Origin: JANWKA01 sp035533815
GTDB lineage: Bacteria > Bacteroidota > Bacteroidia > Chitinophagales > Chitinophagaceae
Length of the DNA stretch: 23,072 bases
NCBI GenBank assembly: GCA_035533815.1
Contig: DATLTB010000085.1
Location: forward strand, 1 to 23,072
Direction of reading: 5' to 3'
Shown here one piece after another: positions 1 to 7,211 of the stretch. The position numbers and the translations under genes were made by a program. Each line of letters begins with the position of its first letter. The first letter of the stretch is position 1. Under the pieces are notes generated by a model. It made no database searches and was not told where the DNA came from. It was given only the letters and a program-made list of their open reading frames with translations.

Positions 1-358
1 TTATTTAAACCAGCCATTGAGGGATTAATAGCCAAAGTATTAAAGGGATTAAAAGAAAGGTATAGTATAGAGGTATACTTGATCGGATTCGACAAAAATC
101 ATATTCATATTTTGTGTAGGTTTTTACCAAAGTATTCGGGAACTTAGGAAGTGCGATTGATAAAAAGCATAACAAGCCAAATAATATTTAAGCAGGTTCC
201 GGCAGTAAAACTATGGTTGTGGGGAGGAGAATTTTGGAGCGATGGGTATTATATTTCAACTGTTAGTGGTAGGGGGAGATCATAAAATAATAGAACAATA
301 CATCAAGAAACAGGGACGAGAAGCTGATGCAAAGCAACTGAGATTGTTTGAGTTCTGA
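1..358 (+). pseudogene. Decayed IS200/IS605-family transposase TnpA (5' end outside window)
   Basis: Reading frame 1 from the window edge gives the core of a single-strand HUH transposase. The metal-binding HUH motif appears as NHIHIL near base 100, followed by FLPKYSGT. An in-frame TAG at 145-147 interrupts it. The same frame resumes with IKSITSQIIFK and the hallmark LWGGEFWSDGYYISTV, ending at a TAA at 283. The true C-terminus lies one frame over from a run of five G at about 272-276: it reads IIEQYIKKQG, which holds the candidate catalytic Tyr, and stops at 356-358. One nonsense codon plus one frameshift make it non-functional unless recoded. IS200-type TnpA mobilises DNA as single strands using terminal hairpins. 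The family call rests on these motifs from memory, and the start lies off the window. Confidence 0.85.
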
Positions 359-374
359 TGCTGGGAAAGGGACG

Positions 375-395
375 CCCTGCGCTCTTGGCGCAGGG
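375..395. repeat. Perfect hairpin, probable right-end structure of the IS200/IS605 remnant
   Basis: CCCTGCGC (375-382) pairs perfectly with GCGCAGGG (388-395) around the loop TCTTG, 17 bases after the transposase stop. IS200/IS605 elements carry such subterminal hairpins, recognised by TnpA, just outside the transposase gene. No T-run follows it, so a terminator role is less likely. The cleavage site cannot be fixed without an intact copy. Confidence 0.6.
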
Positions 396-435
396 AAGTT
401 CACAACAAATTATATCTAAATACATATAAAATGAT

Positions 436-443
436 TAAATTTG
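436..443 (+). promoter_or_regulatory. Candidate -7 box (TAAATTTG) for the hipBST-type operon
   Basis: TAAATTTG fits the Bacteroidota -7 consensus TAnnTTTG and would place the transcription start near 450. No clear -33 TTG was found at the usual distance. It is directly followed by the operator-like palindrome. Confidence 0.4.
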
Positions 444-451
444 CCATTATT

Positions 452-467
452 ATATGCAAAAGCATAT
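452..467. promoter_or_regulatory. Operator-like palindrome at the antitoxin start
   Basis: ATATGC and GCATAT form a perfect 6-bp inverted repeat spaced by AAAA. It lies just after the candidate -7 box and overlaps the upstream possible ATG (454) of the antitoxin gene. HipB-type regulators bind short palindromes at their own promoter, so autoregulation is the natural reading. This is an inference from position and symmetry only. Confidence 0.4.
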
Positions 468-468
468 C

Positions 469-693
469 ATGAGGACACTCGCCAAATTTGTAAAGGATAA
501 AAGAAAGGAGAATAATCTTACTCAGGAGGAATTTGCTGGAATGGCAGGGGTTGCTTTAACGGTTATTCGGAAAATCGAACAAGGAAAGGAAAACCTGAAC
601 CTGGAAAAAGTAAATCAGGTATTGAAAATGTTTGGCCATGTCCTCGCACCGGTTAACAACAAAGAGACCATGCGTTCAGACGAAAACCAATGA
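469..693 (+). CDS. hipB: HipB-like helix-turn-helix antitoxin/repressor
   Basis: A 74-residue XRE/Cro-C1 type DNA-binding protein. The HTH spans the whole body: KDKRKENNLTQEEFAGMAG, then a recognition helix in VALTVIRKIEQGKEN, then NLEKVNQVLKMFG. In HipB families such a protein neutralises or helps neutralise the kinase toxin and represses the operon. I prefer the ATG at 469. The upstream in-frame ATG at 454 (79 residues) lies inside the palindrome 452-467, close to the predicted transcription start. The downstream HipS-like frame overlaps or abuts its stop at 691-693, so the three genes are probably cotranscribed. Adjacency to the HipA N-domain and kinase genes makes the antitoxin role likely. 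The fold is clear; the specific HipB assignment comes from context. Confidence 0.8.
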   Translation: MRTLAKFVKDKRKENNLTQEEFAGMAGVALTVIRKIEQGKENLNLEKVNQVLKMFGHVLAPVNNKETMRSDENQ

Positions 694-697
694 TAAG

Positions 698-1033
698 TTG
701 AGGAAAGCAGCCATCTACTATAAGGAATTGCTGGCCGGTATGCTGACGGAGACCGATGAAGGCGAATATCTCTTTCAATATGAAGAAGCATATGTAAAGG
801 ATTACCCCCGGCTGTTTATTACATTCTCGATGCCCGTGATGACAACGACTTTTAAAGACAGGAGACTATTTTCTTTTTTTGAAGGGCTTATTCCAGAAGG
901 TTGGCTATTGGATATTGCTTTGAAAAGCTGGAAAATAAATCAGCATGACCGGATGGGTTTATTATTAGCCTGCTGCCAGAATTGTATTGGCGCCGTGAGC
1001 GTTCAACCAATCATTGTGGAAAATGAACAATAA
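698..1033 (+). CDS. hipS: HipS-like: stand-alone HipA N-terminal domain protein
   Basis: About 111 residues matching only the first subdomain of HipA: RKAAIYYKELLAGMLTE at the start, a central FFEGLIPEGWLLDIA motif and a C-terminal CIGAVSVQP. In classical HipA this domain is fused to the kinase; in HipBST modules it is a separate small protein that acts as the antitoxin of kinase HipT. The best start is TTG at 698, immediately before RKAAIYY. The only in-frame ATG, at 638 (TTG at 632), would add about 20 unrelated residues and overlap the HTH gene by more than 50 bases. The stop overlaps the kinase start by 11 bases, which implies translational coupling. The antitoxin role is inferred from gene order and domain split. 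Confidence 0.78.
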   Translation: MRKAAIYYKELLAGMLTETDEGEYLFQYEEAYVKDYPRLFITFSMPVMTTTFKDRRLFSFFEGLIPEGWLLDIALKSWKINQHDRMGLLLACCQNCIGAVSVQPIIVENEQ

Positions 1034-1970
1034 ATGCCTTTACTGCTATAACCCTTTACTGGATAATGGACAAGCAGATTTTCATGAACATTGCAGTCTT
1101 GAATTCTTCGGTGAGAAAACAGCACCGATCATGCCTTATATGCTGGATCAGATGGCTGACCTGGCGAAGAATGTAGTGGAACGAAGCATTGCAGTTCCCG
1201 GCGTCCAGCCGAAGATATCTCTATCCCTGGTACATGATGCCTTGTCCGATGGAAACAAGGCGCGCCTGACGGTTGTCGGCGCACCTGGTGGAAATTATAT
1301 TTTCAAATTTCCTTCGGTCCGTTTTTCCGAAATGCCTCAAAACGAACACGTCACTATGCGCATCGCAGAAGCATTTGGTATAAAAACGGTTCCATCCAGC
1401 CTCATCCGAATGGCCTCGGGGGAGCTCTCTTTTATCACTAAAAGGATAGACAGGACGGTGTTGGGTGAAAAAATCCATATGCTGGATATGTTCCAGATTA
1501 CCGAAGCTTCCGATAAATATAGAAGTTCCCTGGAAAATATAGGTAAGGTACTGGATAAATGTTCGGCAAATACCCTGCTGGATAAACTATATTTTTTTGA
1601 AATAACGGTATTTAGCTTTCTTACCGGCAATAACGATATGCATCTTAAAAATTTCTCCATGATCAATAACCGGGAGGAATGGATACTGTCCCCGGCATAT
1701 GACCTGTTAAATGTAACTATAATCAATCCGGAAGATGACGAAGAACTTGCCCTCACCCTGGAAGGGAAAAAGAAAAAGCTCAATCGTGCGCATTTTGAAC
1801 AACTGGGAAAGAAGCTTGATCTAACCGGTAAACAAATTAGCAACGTGTTCAAGCGATTTGCCAGTAACAGGCCTATTGCTGAAGAATGGGTTCAAAAAAG
1901 TTTTTTATCCGATAATCACAAGGAACTGTACACCCAACTTCTTGCCGAAAGATATGCCCGAATCAGTTAG
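1023..1970 (+). CDS. hipT: HipT-like Ser/Thr kinase toxin (HipA C-terminal kinase) with Cys/His N-terminus
   Basis: A 315-residue HipA-fold kinase without the HipA N-subdomain, which the preceding gene supplies. Seen directly: a zinc-knuckle-like N-terminus (C5-x2-C8 ... H21/H23, C24); a glycine-loop region with SIAVPGVQPKISL at 55-67; the catalytic loop GNNDMHLKNFS with D205 and N210; and a metal-binding SPAYDLLN with D227. HipA and HipT kinases phosphorylate aminoacyl-tRNA synthetases (GltX for HipA, TrpS for E. coli HipT) and halt translation; the target here is unknown. ATG at 1023 was chosen over the upstream TTG at 1014 because the zinc motif follows directly. All catalytic residues I can identify are present, so it is probably active. 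The loop just before GVQ reads AVP, with no serine in those three positions. Confidence 0.85.
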   Translation: MNNKCLYCYNPLLDNGQADFHEHCSLEFFGEKTAPIMPYMLDQMADLAKNVVERSIAVPGVQPKISLSLVHDALSDGNKARLTVVGAPGGNYIFKFPSVRFSEMPQNEHVTMRIAEAFGIKTVPSSLIRMASGELSFITKRIDRTVLGEKIHMLDMFQITEASDKYRSSLENIGKVLDKCSANTLLDKLYFFEITVFSFLTGNNDMHLKNFSMINNREEWILSPAYDLLNVTIINPEDDEELALTLEGKKKKLNRAHFEQLGKKLDLTGKQISNVFKRFASNRPIAEEWVQKSFLSDNHKELYTQLLAERYARIS

Positions 1971-2217
1971 GTTGAAAAGCCATGTTTATCGCCCTGTCCA
2001 GGTTATGAGGATTATTATACTTTTTGATTTAAAAATATATTCTTTACTTCCATATGTATAAGGGATCTTTCTGTGCAAATTGTTCAACCCATGATGAAAA
2101 ATTGAATATTTTAAGGGAAAGTTAATAAAAAGAAAAAGGGCAATTCAGTACCAAGGCTTCCGTTTAACCATCAACGTATTCTTTTTTTTCACACACCTAA
2201 TACCTAAAACAGTACCT

Positions 2218-3114
2218 ATGAAAAATAACCTGCAAAAAACAGGCTGGCTACTCCTTGCCCTGGTCTTCCTTGGGGCATGCCAAAAAGATAGCATAGTTCC
2301 TGCTACCCAGAATGCTGCGACCAATCCGTTGTTGAATAAGGCAACCACGACAGTTCAAAGCCTGGTTGTAGAAACAGCCCCTCCTATACAAACTCCGCAG
2401 TACATCTCCATCAATGCCAACATTGGAGGATTTTATCAGGCATTACCGGCCAAGTATAGTTCTACCACTCAAAAGTATCCGCTCATGATATTTTGTCATG
2501 GTATTGGAGAATTGGGTAATGGAAGTGCTTCCCAGTTACCCAGAGTATTGCGTAATGGTCCACCCAAACTGATCAACAACAAGACTTTCCCCCCCTCTTT
2601 CACGGTTAATGGCAATACCTATTCATTTATAGTGATCTCTCCCCAGTTTAAGGCCTGGCCACAGCCTGCCGATATCCAGGCGGTGATTAATTATGCCATT
2701 GCGCATTACCGGGTGGATTTAACAAGGATATATCTGACAGGCCTCAGTATGGGCGGAGGCGTTACCTGGTCCTATCCTGCTGCAGGAACCCTGTATGCCA
2801 GCAGGCTGGCGGCTATTTTACCCATAGCGGGAGCAGCTTATCCGGAACCGTTTAAAACAAAACCGATATCGGAGACCAACCTGGCTACCTGGGCTTTGCA
2901 GAACCAGTATGATCCTACAGTACCATCATGGTATTCCGTGGATTTTGTCAAATATATCAATGCCTATATTCCAACCCCAAATCCGAAGGCCATTCTCACC
3001 TTATTTAATGCTTCCGGTCATGATTCCTGGGACGAAGCCTATAACCCTGCGTTCAAACAGAATAACATGAATGTATATCAGTGGATGTTGCAATATTCCA
3101 GACCCAAAAACTGA
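2218..3114 (+). CDS. Lipoprotein alpha/beta-hydrolase (carboxylesterase / depolymerase-like)
   Basis: A 298-residue secreted lipoprotein. A hydrophobic signal ends in a lipobox LGAC (C21), so it should be lipid-anchored at the envelope. The hydrolase core has an oxyanion-type FCHGIGELGNG, the nucleophile elbow GLSMGG (S177), a probable acid in QYDPTVP (D232) and the histidine in SGHDSWDEA (H268). This arrangement is typical of polyhydroxybutyrate-depolymerase, LpqC-like and dienelactone-hydrolase-like esterases, which cleave ester bonds in polymers or acylated sugars. The substrate cannot be told. It stands alone, with a strong terminator right behind it, and the preceding 247 bases hold no gene. 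A feruloyl or acetylxylan esterase role is an alternative, but no neighbouring polysaccharide genes support it. Confidence 0.8.
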   Translation: MKNNLQKTGWLLLALVFLGACQKDSIVPATQNAATNPLLNKATTTVQSLVVETAPPIQTPQYISINANIGGFYQALPAKYSSTTQKYPLMIFCHGIGELGNGSASQLPRVLRNGPPKLINNKTFPPSFTVNGNTYSFIVISPQFKAWPQPADIQAVINYAIAHYRVDLTRIYLTGLSMGGGVTWSYPAAGTLYASRLAAILPIAGAAYPEPFKTKPISETNLATWALQNQYDPTVPSWYSVDFVKYINAYIPTPNPKAILTLFNASGHDSWDEAYNPAFKQNNMNVYQWMLQYSRPKN

Positions 3115-3127
3115 TTTGGCGGAATTG

Positions 3128-3177
3128 AAAAAGCTCCTGTCTTTATGTTTTCCAACTGGACAGGAGCTTTTTATTTT
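3128..3177. terminator. Strong intrinsic terminator, possibly bidirectional
   Basis: A 14-bp perfect stem, 3128-3141 with 3159-3172, encloses a 17-base loop and is followed on the plus strand by TTTTTATTTTT. It lies 13 bases after the esterase stop. The left arm begins with an A-run, so on the minus strand it also ends in T and could stop ispG transcripts, whose stop codon lies about 155 bases away. Confidence 0.85.
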
Positions 3178-3326
3178 TGATGATCTGGGCTAATTTTCGG
3201 GAACATTTAGATAGAATTATCCAGCAGTTTATTTGACGGAAAATAATCTCTGCAACCTAAATCTGATTTTAAAGGGCAATTAATAGTTGGATGGGATATC
3301 CCGGTCCTGTAAAATATACGGGGGGA

Positions 3327-5288
3327 TCAAAATGATTTATTTTCCATCCACATCCCGCTGTCCCGGATAAGCTGTACAAGTTCTGCCACGGCAACATCTG
3401 CATTCAGGCCTTTCTTCATAATTTCTTTGCCTTTATAAAGGGTGATCTTACCCATTCCGCTTCCCACATATCCGAAATCGGCATCCGCCATCTCCCCCGG
3501 TCCGTTAACGATGCACCCCATTATGGCTATTTTAACCCCCTTGAGGTGATTGGTGACATCCCGGATGCGTGAAGTGGTTTCCTGCAATTCGAACTGGGTC
3601 CTCCCACAGGAGGGACAGGAAATATAATCCGTCTTTGATATACGGGTCCTGGTGGCCTGAAGAATGCCGAATGCCATTTGGTTTGTTGCCTGGAGATCAA
3701 ATTCCGGATTTCCGGATCCGGGACTTAACATGATCCCGTCACCCATCCCGTCCAAAAGTAATGAGCTGCATTCCACGGCAAAATGAATCAGGCCCTGAGC
3801 TGGGTTTTTGCCCGATGAAATGCTTCGGATAATTACCGGGTGATCAAGTTTTAGGTTAAACAGGGACATGAAAACACCCCGCATGGCCTGGACAGCTTCT
3901 GGGCCTGCGGACTCCAGGATCAGGACAGCCGTTTTATCTTTTTCAAGTTGGAGGAGTAAATCGACCAGGAGACCCTCGTTTTCCCCAAATGTTCCTGTCT
4001 GGAGAAGAACAAAATTCAGGGATGATGATTTCTTACCGGAACGGATATATTCCTTTAGGTTGAAAAGCGGAAAACAGCCTTCAATTTCAGGCCATTTCAT
4101 CCATAATGATGCATTGAGGATCACGTTGTTAAGGCCAAGTAATTCAGGGGAAGGCAATTGGTCGGCAGTATAAATAAAATCTGCGGTAATTTCCGTTGGG
4201 TTCCCTGAATCCCGCATTTCCTTATTCAATAAACCCAGGGATAACCATTCTTTTTTTCCGATGGAGGGGACCCTGCTGAGATCGGCGATGACCACCGGGA
4301 CATTATTTTCCCCGATTTTGCCAACCGGGAATGTCGGTCTTCTGGAATATCGGAAAGGAGAATAAGGGATAGCTACAACAGCAGGTCGGGATTCTACCGG
4401 TACCGGCCTGGCGGCATACCTGGATACCAGATCCCGGCAGACTGGAATTTCCAATTCCGGATCTTCGGTCAGTGAAACCCGGATGGTATCGCCGATTCCG
4501 TCTTCCAGCAAGCTTCCGATGCCAGCTGAGGATTTGATCCTGCCATCCTCCCCATCGCCGGCTTCAGTCACTCCCAAATGCAGTGGATAATGCATGTTTT
4601 CCTCAGCCATTTTCTGGATGAGTAACCGGTATGCCTGAACCATAACCAGCGGATTGCTGGATTTCATACTCAGGACAATATTATAGTAGTTCAGCTCTTC
4701 GGCAATCCGGAGAAACTCCATGGCGCTTTCCACCATACCCATGGGGGTATCCCCGTACCGGCTCATAATCCGGTCACTCAAAGAACCATGGTTGGTGCCA
4801 ATCCGAAGGGCAGTTCCATATTCCTTACAGATATTGACCAGGGGAGTAAAACGCTGGCGTATCCGGTCAATTTCATTTTGATATTCCTGGTCGTTATATT
4901 CTATATGTTCAAATTTTTTCCGGTCAATGTAATTGCCTGGATTTATCCTGACTTTTTCTACTATCCGGGCCGCGATCTCAGCTGCATGGGGAGTAAAATG
5001 GATATCAGCAACAAGCGGTGTGCTGTACCCTAGCCTTTGCAGCTCATTTTTAATCTGGAGCAGGTTTTCTGCCTCTTTCCTGCTGGGTGCCGTAATACGA
5101 ACCAATTCAGCCCCGGCCTCAATACATCGGATGGCCTGCAGTACAGTCCCCCTGGTATCCATTGTGTCCGTAGTAGTCATCGTCTGAACACGGATGGGGT
5201 GAAAATTTCCAATAGATAGAAAGCCCACCTTGATTTCTCTGGTGGGCAGCCTGCGATAACTGGTCAATGATTCACAATAAAGTTGCAT
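3327..5288 (-). CDS. ispG: 4-hydroxy-3-methylbut-2-en-1-yl diphosphate synthase, large form
   Basis: IspG (GcpE) makes HMBPP from MEcPP in the MEP isoprenoid pathway using a 4Fe-4S cluster. The N-terminal TIM barrel is clear (RIQ/RVQTMTTTDT-type start, GAELVRIT, LVADIHF, KVRINPGN, RIGTNHGSL). The C-terminal domain supplies the cluster ligands C558 and C561 (CPSCGR), C592 (MGCIVNGPGE) and E599, spaced like E. coli C270, C273, C305 and E312. At 653 residues it is far longer than the roughly 370-residue E. coli enzyme. An insert of about 270 residues lies between barrel and cluster domain, the large form known from plants, Chlamydia and Bacteroidota. A minus-strand -7 box sits at 5303-5310. It is monocistronic or read through from batBC, 69 bases upstream. 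Confidence 0.95.
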   Translation of the reverse strand: MQLYCESLTSYRRLPTREIKVGFLSIGNFHPIRVQTMTTTDTMDTRGTVLQAIRCIEAGAELVRITAPSRKEAENLLQIKNELQRLGYSTPLVADIHFTPHAAEIAARIVEKVRINPGNYIDRKKFEHIEYNDQEYQNEIDRIRQRFTPLVNICKEYGTALRIGTNHGSLSDRIMSRYGDTPMGMVESAMEFLRIAEELNYYNIVLSMKSSNPLVMVQAYRLLIQKMAEENMHYPLHLGVTEAGDGEDGRIKSSAGIGSLLEDGIGDTIRVSLTEDPELEIPVCRDLVSRYAARPVPVESRPAVVAIPYSPFRYSRRPTFPVGKIGENNVPVVIADLSRVPSIGKKEWLSLGLLNKEMRDSGNPTEITADFIYTADQLPSPELLGLNNVILNASLWMKWPEIEGCFPLFNLKEYIRSGKKSSSLNFVLLQTGTFGENEGLLVDLLLQLEKDKTAVLILESAGPEAVQAMRGVFMSLFNLKLDHPVIIRSISSGKNPAQGLIHFAVECSSLLLDGMGDGIMLSPGSGNPEFDLQATNQMAFGILQATRTRISKTDYISCPSCGRTQFELQETTSRIRDVTNHLKGVKIAIMGCIVNGPGEMADADFGYVGSGMGKITLYKGKEIMKKGLNADVAVAELVQLIRDSGMWMENKSF

Positions 5289-5302
5289 AGGTATGCCGGA
5301 TA

Positions 5303-5310
5303 CAAAGGTA
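5303..5310 (-). promoter_or_regulatory. Candidate -7 box of ispG
   Basis: On the minus strand this reads TACCTTTG, matching TAnnTTTG, 15 bases before the ispG ATG. No convincing -33 TTG was seen. It would give a very short leader. Confidence 0.45.
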
Positions 5311-5357
5311 CTAAAATGCTTGGGGGTAAAGCCGGGGCTATTTTATGGAAGTATTGA

Positions 5358-6101
5358 TCACCAGTCTTTTCCTGACGGAACAGCCATCACTTTTTTATTC
5401 TTTTGATGTTGGTTCTGGAGTTTCTGTTCCTGTTGGGCTGCAGCATTCAGGAGCTGCTGGGCTTCCTGCTTGGTCAACTTGCTGGGCTGGGGTTGGTTTT
5501 GCTGTTGCGGATTCTGCTTATTCTGGTTTTTGTTCTGGTTATTCTGATTTTGTTTATTGTTTTGTTTTTTATTTTGATTTTTGTTTTTATTCTGTTTGTT
5601 TTTATTTTGACTTTTACCTCCACCCCCCTGTTTTTTTTTCAGCATTTCTTCTGCATAGGCCAGGTTATACCGGGCATCCCCGTCTTTTGGATTCAGTTTG
5701 AGCGCATTCTCGAAGGAAGAAATGCTGTGTTTCCAATCCTTTTTGTTCATAAATGTATTTCCCATATTGTAATCTGCCTGGGATCTTGAACTGGTATCTG
5801 TAAAATATTTTGCGCTTGATTTATATTGCTGGTATGCTTCATCAAATTGATTCTGCCTGTATAACGTATTGCCCAGATTGAACAGTCCGGGAGCTGAATG
5901 GTCATCCTTTGACAATGCTTTTTTATAATCTGCTTCGGCATCCGGGTAATGTTTATTCAGATAGAGCTGGTTTCCGCTTCGTATCAGGGCATTGGCTGAC
6001 TGACCCCAGGTTTTGCCGGCCTGCAAAATCAGCAGCATTAACATCCAGCCGGTTAGCCAACCGGTCCAGGACCTGGGTTTAAGTATTTGATGATTAATCA
6101 T
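5358..6101 (-). CDS. batC: BatC-like TPR protein with Asn/Lys/Gln-rich tail
   Basis: About 247 residues. A basic N-terminus and hydrophobic segment (MLMLLILQAGKTWGQ) look like a signal peptide or anchor, so the rest should lie in the periplasm. Three or so tetratricopeptide repeats follow: SGNQLYLNKHYPDAEADYKKAL, LFNLGNTLYRQNQFDEAYQQ and YNMGNTFMNKKDWKHSISSF, then a further helix pair. After KKKQGGGG comes a run of roughly 55 residues made almost only of N, K and Q. The start is ATG at 6101, eight bases after the batB stop; an upstream TTG (6116) would overlap. Bat proteins are linked to aerotolerance and envelope stress in Bacteroides and Leptospira, where TPR BatC pairs with vWA proteins. 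No batD or batE follows; ispG comes next. Confidence 0.82.
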   Translation of the reverse strand: MINHQILKPRSWTGWLTGWMLMLLILQAGKTWGQSANALIRSGNQLYLNKHYPDAEADYKKALSKDDHSAPGLFNLGNTLYRQNQFDEAYQQYKSSAKYFTDTSSRSQADYNMGNTFMNKKDWKHSISSFENALKLNPKDGDARYNLAYAEEMLKKKQGGGGKSQNKNKQNKNKNQNKKQNNKQNQNNQNKNQNKQNPQQQNQPQPSKLTKQEAQQLLNAAAQQEQKLQNQHQKNKKVMAVPSGKDW

Positions 6102-6108
6102 ACCAATT

Positions 6109-7119
6109 TCATTCAAGTATGGCCGCCAGCCTGGCGTTTTTTTCAGGGATACAGAATTCTATCAGAAGCAATAGCAATGCAAGTCCCAAAAAATACTGAA
6201 AATAGCTGGAATAACCGGCATACAGGTTTTCACCAAAAGTTTTCTGCTGCATGGCTTCCAGCCGGCTGATCAGGTTAGATGCAACCTGATCCGTATTGTC
6301 CAGATGCTGATAAACGCCATGCCCTGCCGCTGCTATGGCTTTCATTTCTTCTTCGTTAAGTTTTGTGATGACCAGATTGTTATTCTCATCCCGTTTAAAG
6401 TCTCCGGTTTCCGGATCTTTGAAAGGAGCACCCTCGGTGGACCCAACTCCTACTGTATTAATCACTACTCCGTCGCCATATGCTGCGCTTGCAGCATCAA
6501 CTGCCCCTTCGTCCCAGGTTTCCCCGTCTGATATCAGAATGATAGACTTATGTAGCCTTTCATGGGGATCAAAAGCTTTATTGGCTGTATTGATCGCTGT
6601 TGCAATGGCCGTGCCGGGGGTAGGCACCATATCGGGGGTAACTGTATTGAGGTACATTCTGGCCGCAGTAAAATCCACGGTTAGGGGCATTTGCAAATAG
6701 GCTTTCCCGGCAAACACCAACAGGCCGATGCGGTCATTGTTCATGTGATCCATCAGCCGCATAATGAGCTGTTTGGCCCGATCCAGTCTGCTGGGCTGGA
6801 TATCCTGCGCCAGCATACTTTTACTGACATCCAGTGCGATAACCACATCGACCCCTTTACGGGTGACCTTTTCCATTTTATTTCCGATCTGGATATTGGC
6901 AGCGCCGATTACAGCGAAAAAAAAGGCCAGGAACAGCAGGATGAATTTCAGGCGATATAACTTGGGGGAATAACCGGTAAACAATTTCTCCACCAGTTCC
7001 TTGTCCCCGATCTTTCGGATGGATTTTTTTTTCCAGACCAGTACACTGATAAATAATCCCAGGAATACAACCAACAGGATCAGGGCTGAAAGATATTCTA
7101 TATGTTGGAAACGGATCAT
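6109..7119 (-). CDS. batB: BatB-like von Willebrand factor A membrane protein
   Basis: A 336-residue membrane protein. Transmembrane segments lie at about 8-28 and 57-75, then a vWA domain opens with the MIDAS motif DVSKSM (D97, S99, S101). The MIDAS threonine probably lies in TPGTAIATAI and the second aspartate in ISDGETWDEG; a last membrane helix (YFLGLALLLLLIEF) closes the protein. vWA-MIDAS domains bind metal-dependent protein ligands. In Bacteroidota batA and batB are paired paralogues; position directly before the TPR batC favours BatB, but BatA cannot be excluded from sequence alone. The usual MoxR ATPase, DUF58 protein and second vWA gene are not adjacent. It is probably cotranscribed with batC, whose start lies 8 bases beyond the stop. 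Confidence 0.85.
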   Translation of the reverse strand: MIRFQHIEYLSALILLVVFLGLFISVLVWKKKSIRKIGDKELVEKLFTGYSPKLYRLKFILLFLAFFFAVIGAANIQIGNKMEKVTRKGVDVVIALDVSKSMLAQDIQPSRLDRAKQLIMRLMDHMNNDRIGLLVFAGKAYLQMPLTVDFTAARMYLNTVTPDMVPTPGTAIATAINTANKAFDPHERLHKSIILISDGETWDEGAVDAASAAYGDGVVINTVGVGSTEGAPFKDPETGDFKRDENNNLVITKLNEEEMKAIAAAGHGVYQHLDNTDQVASNLISRLEAMQQKTFGENLYAGYSSYFQYFLGLALLLLLIEFCIPEKNARLAAILE

Positions 7120-7203
7120 GGGATAAAAAATTAAAACACATGCTCAGGTCCTCAGGTTCCCATCCGCCCGGAAAAGAGCTTTCCCAGGGAACACTTCATC
7201 TTG

Positions 7204-7211
7204 CAAATTTA
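7204..7211 (-). promoter_or_regulatory. Candidate -7 box of batB-batC
   Basis: The minus strand reads TAAATTTG, a perfect TAnnTTTG match, about 85 bases before the batB ATG. Its first base is also the outer base of the 10-bp inverted repeat 7211-7250. Confidence 0.5.

Noticed and set aside
632..697. Upstream starts (TTG 632, ATG 638) for the HipS-like gene
   Set aside because: They overlap the HTH gene and add residues unlike HipA N-domains; TTG at 698 fits the family start RKAAIYY.
1337..1852. 171-residue open frame on the minus strand
   Set aside because: Lies fully inside the HipT-like kinase gene, and its Ser/Phe-rich composition is the antisense shadow of acidic and Lys-rich codons.
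454..1970. Assigning a specific kinase target (GltX or TrpS) to the HipT-like protein
   Set aside because: Target choice cannot be read from the sequence.
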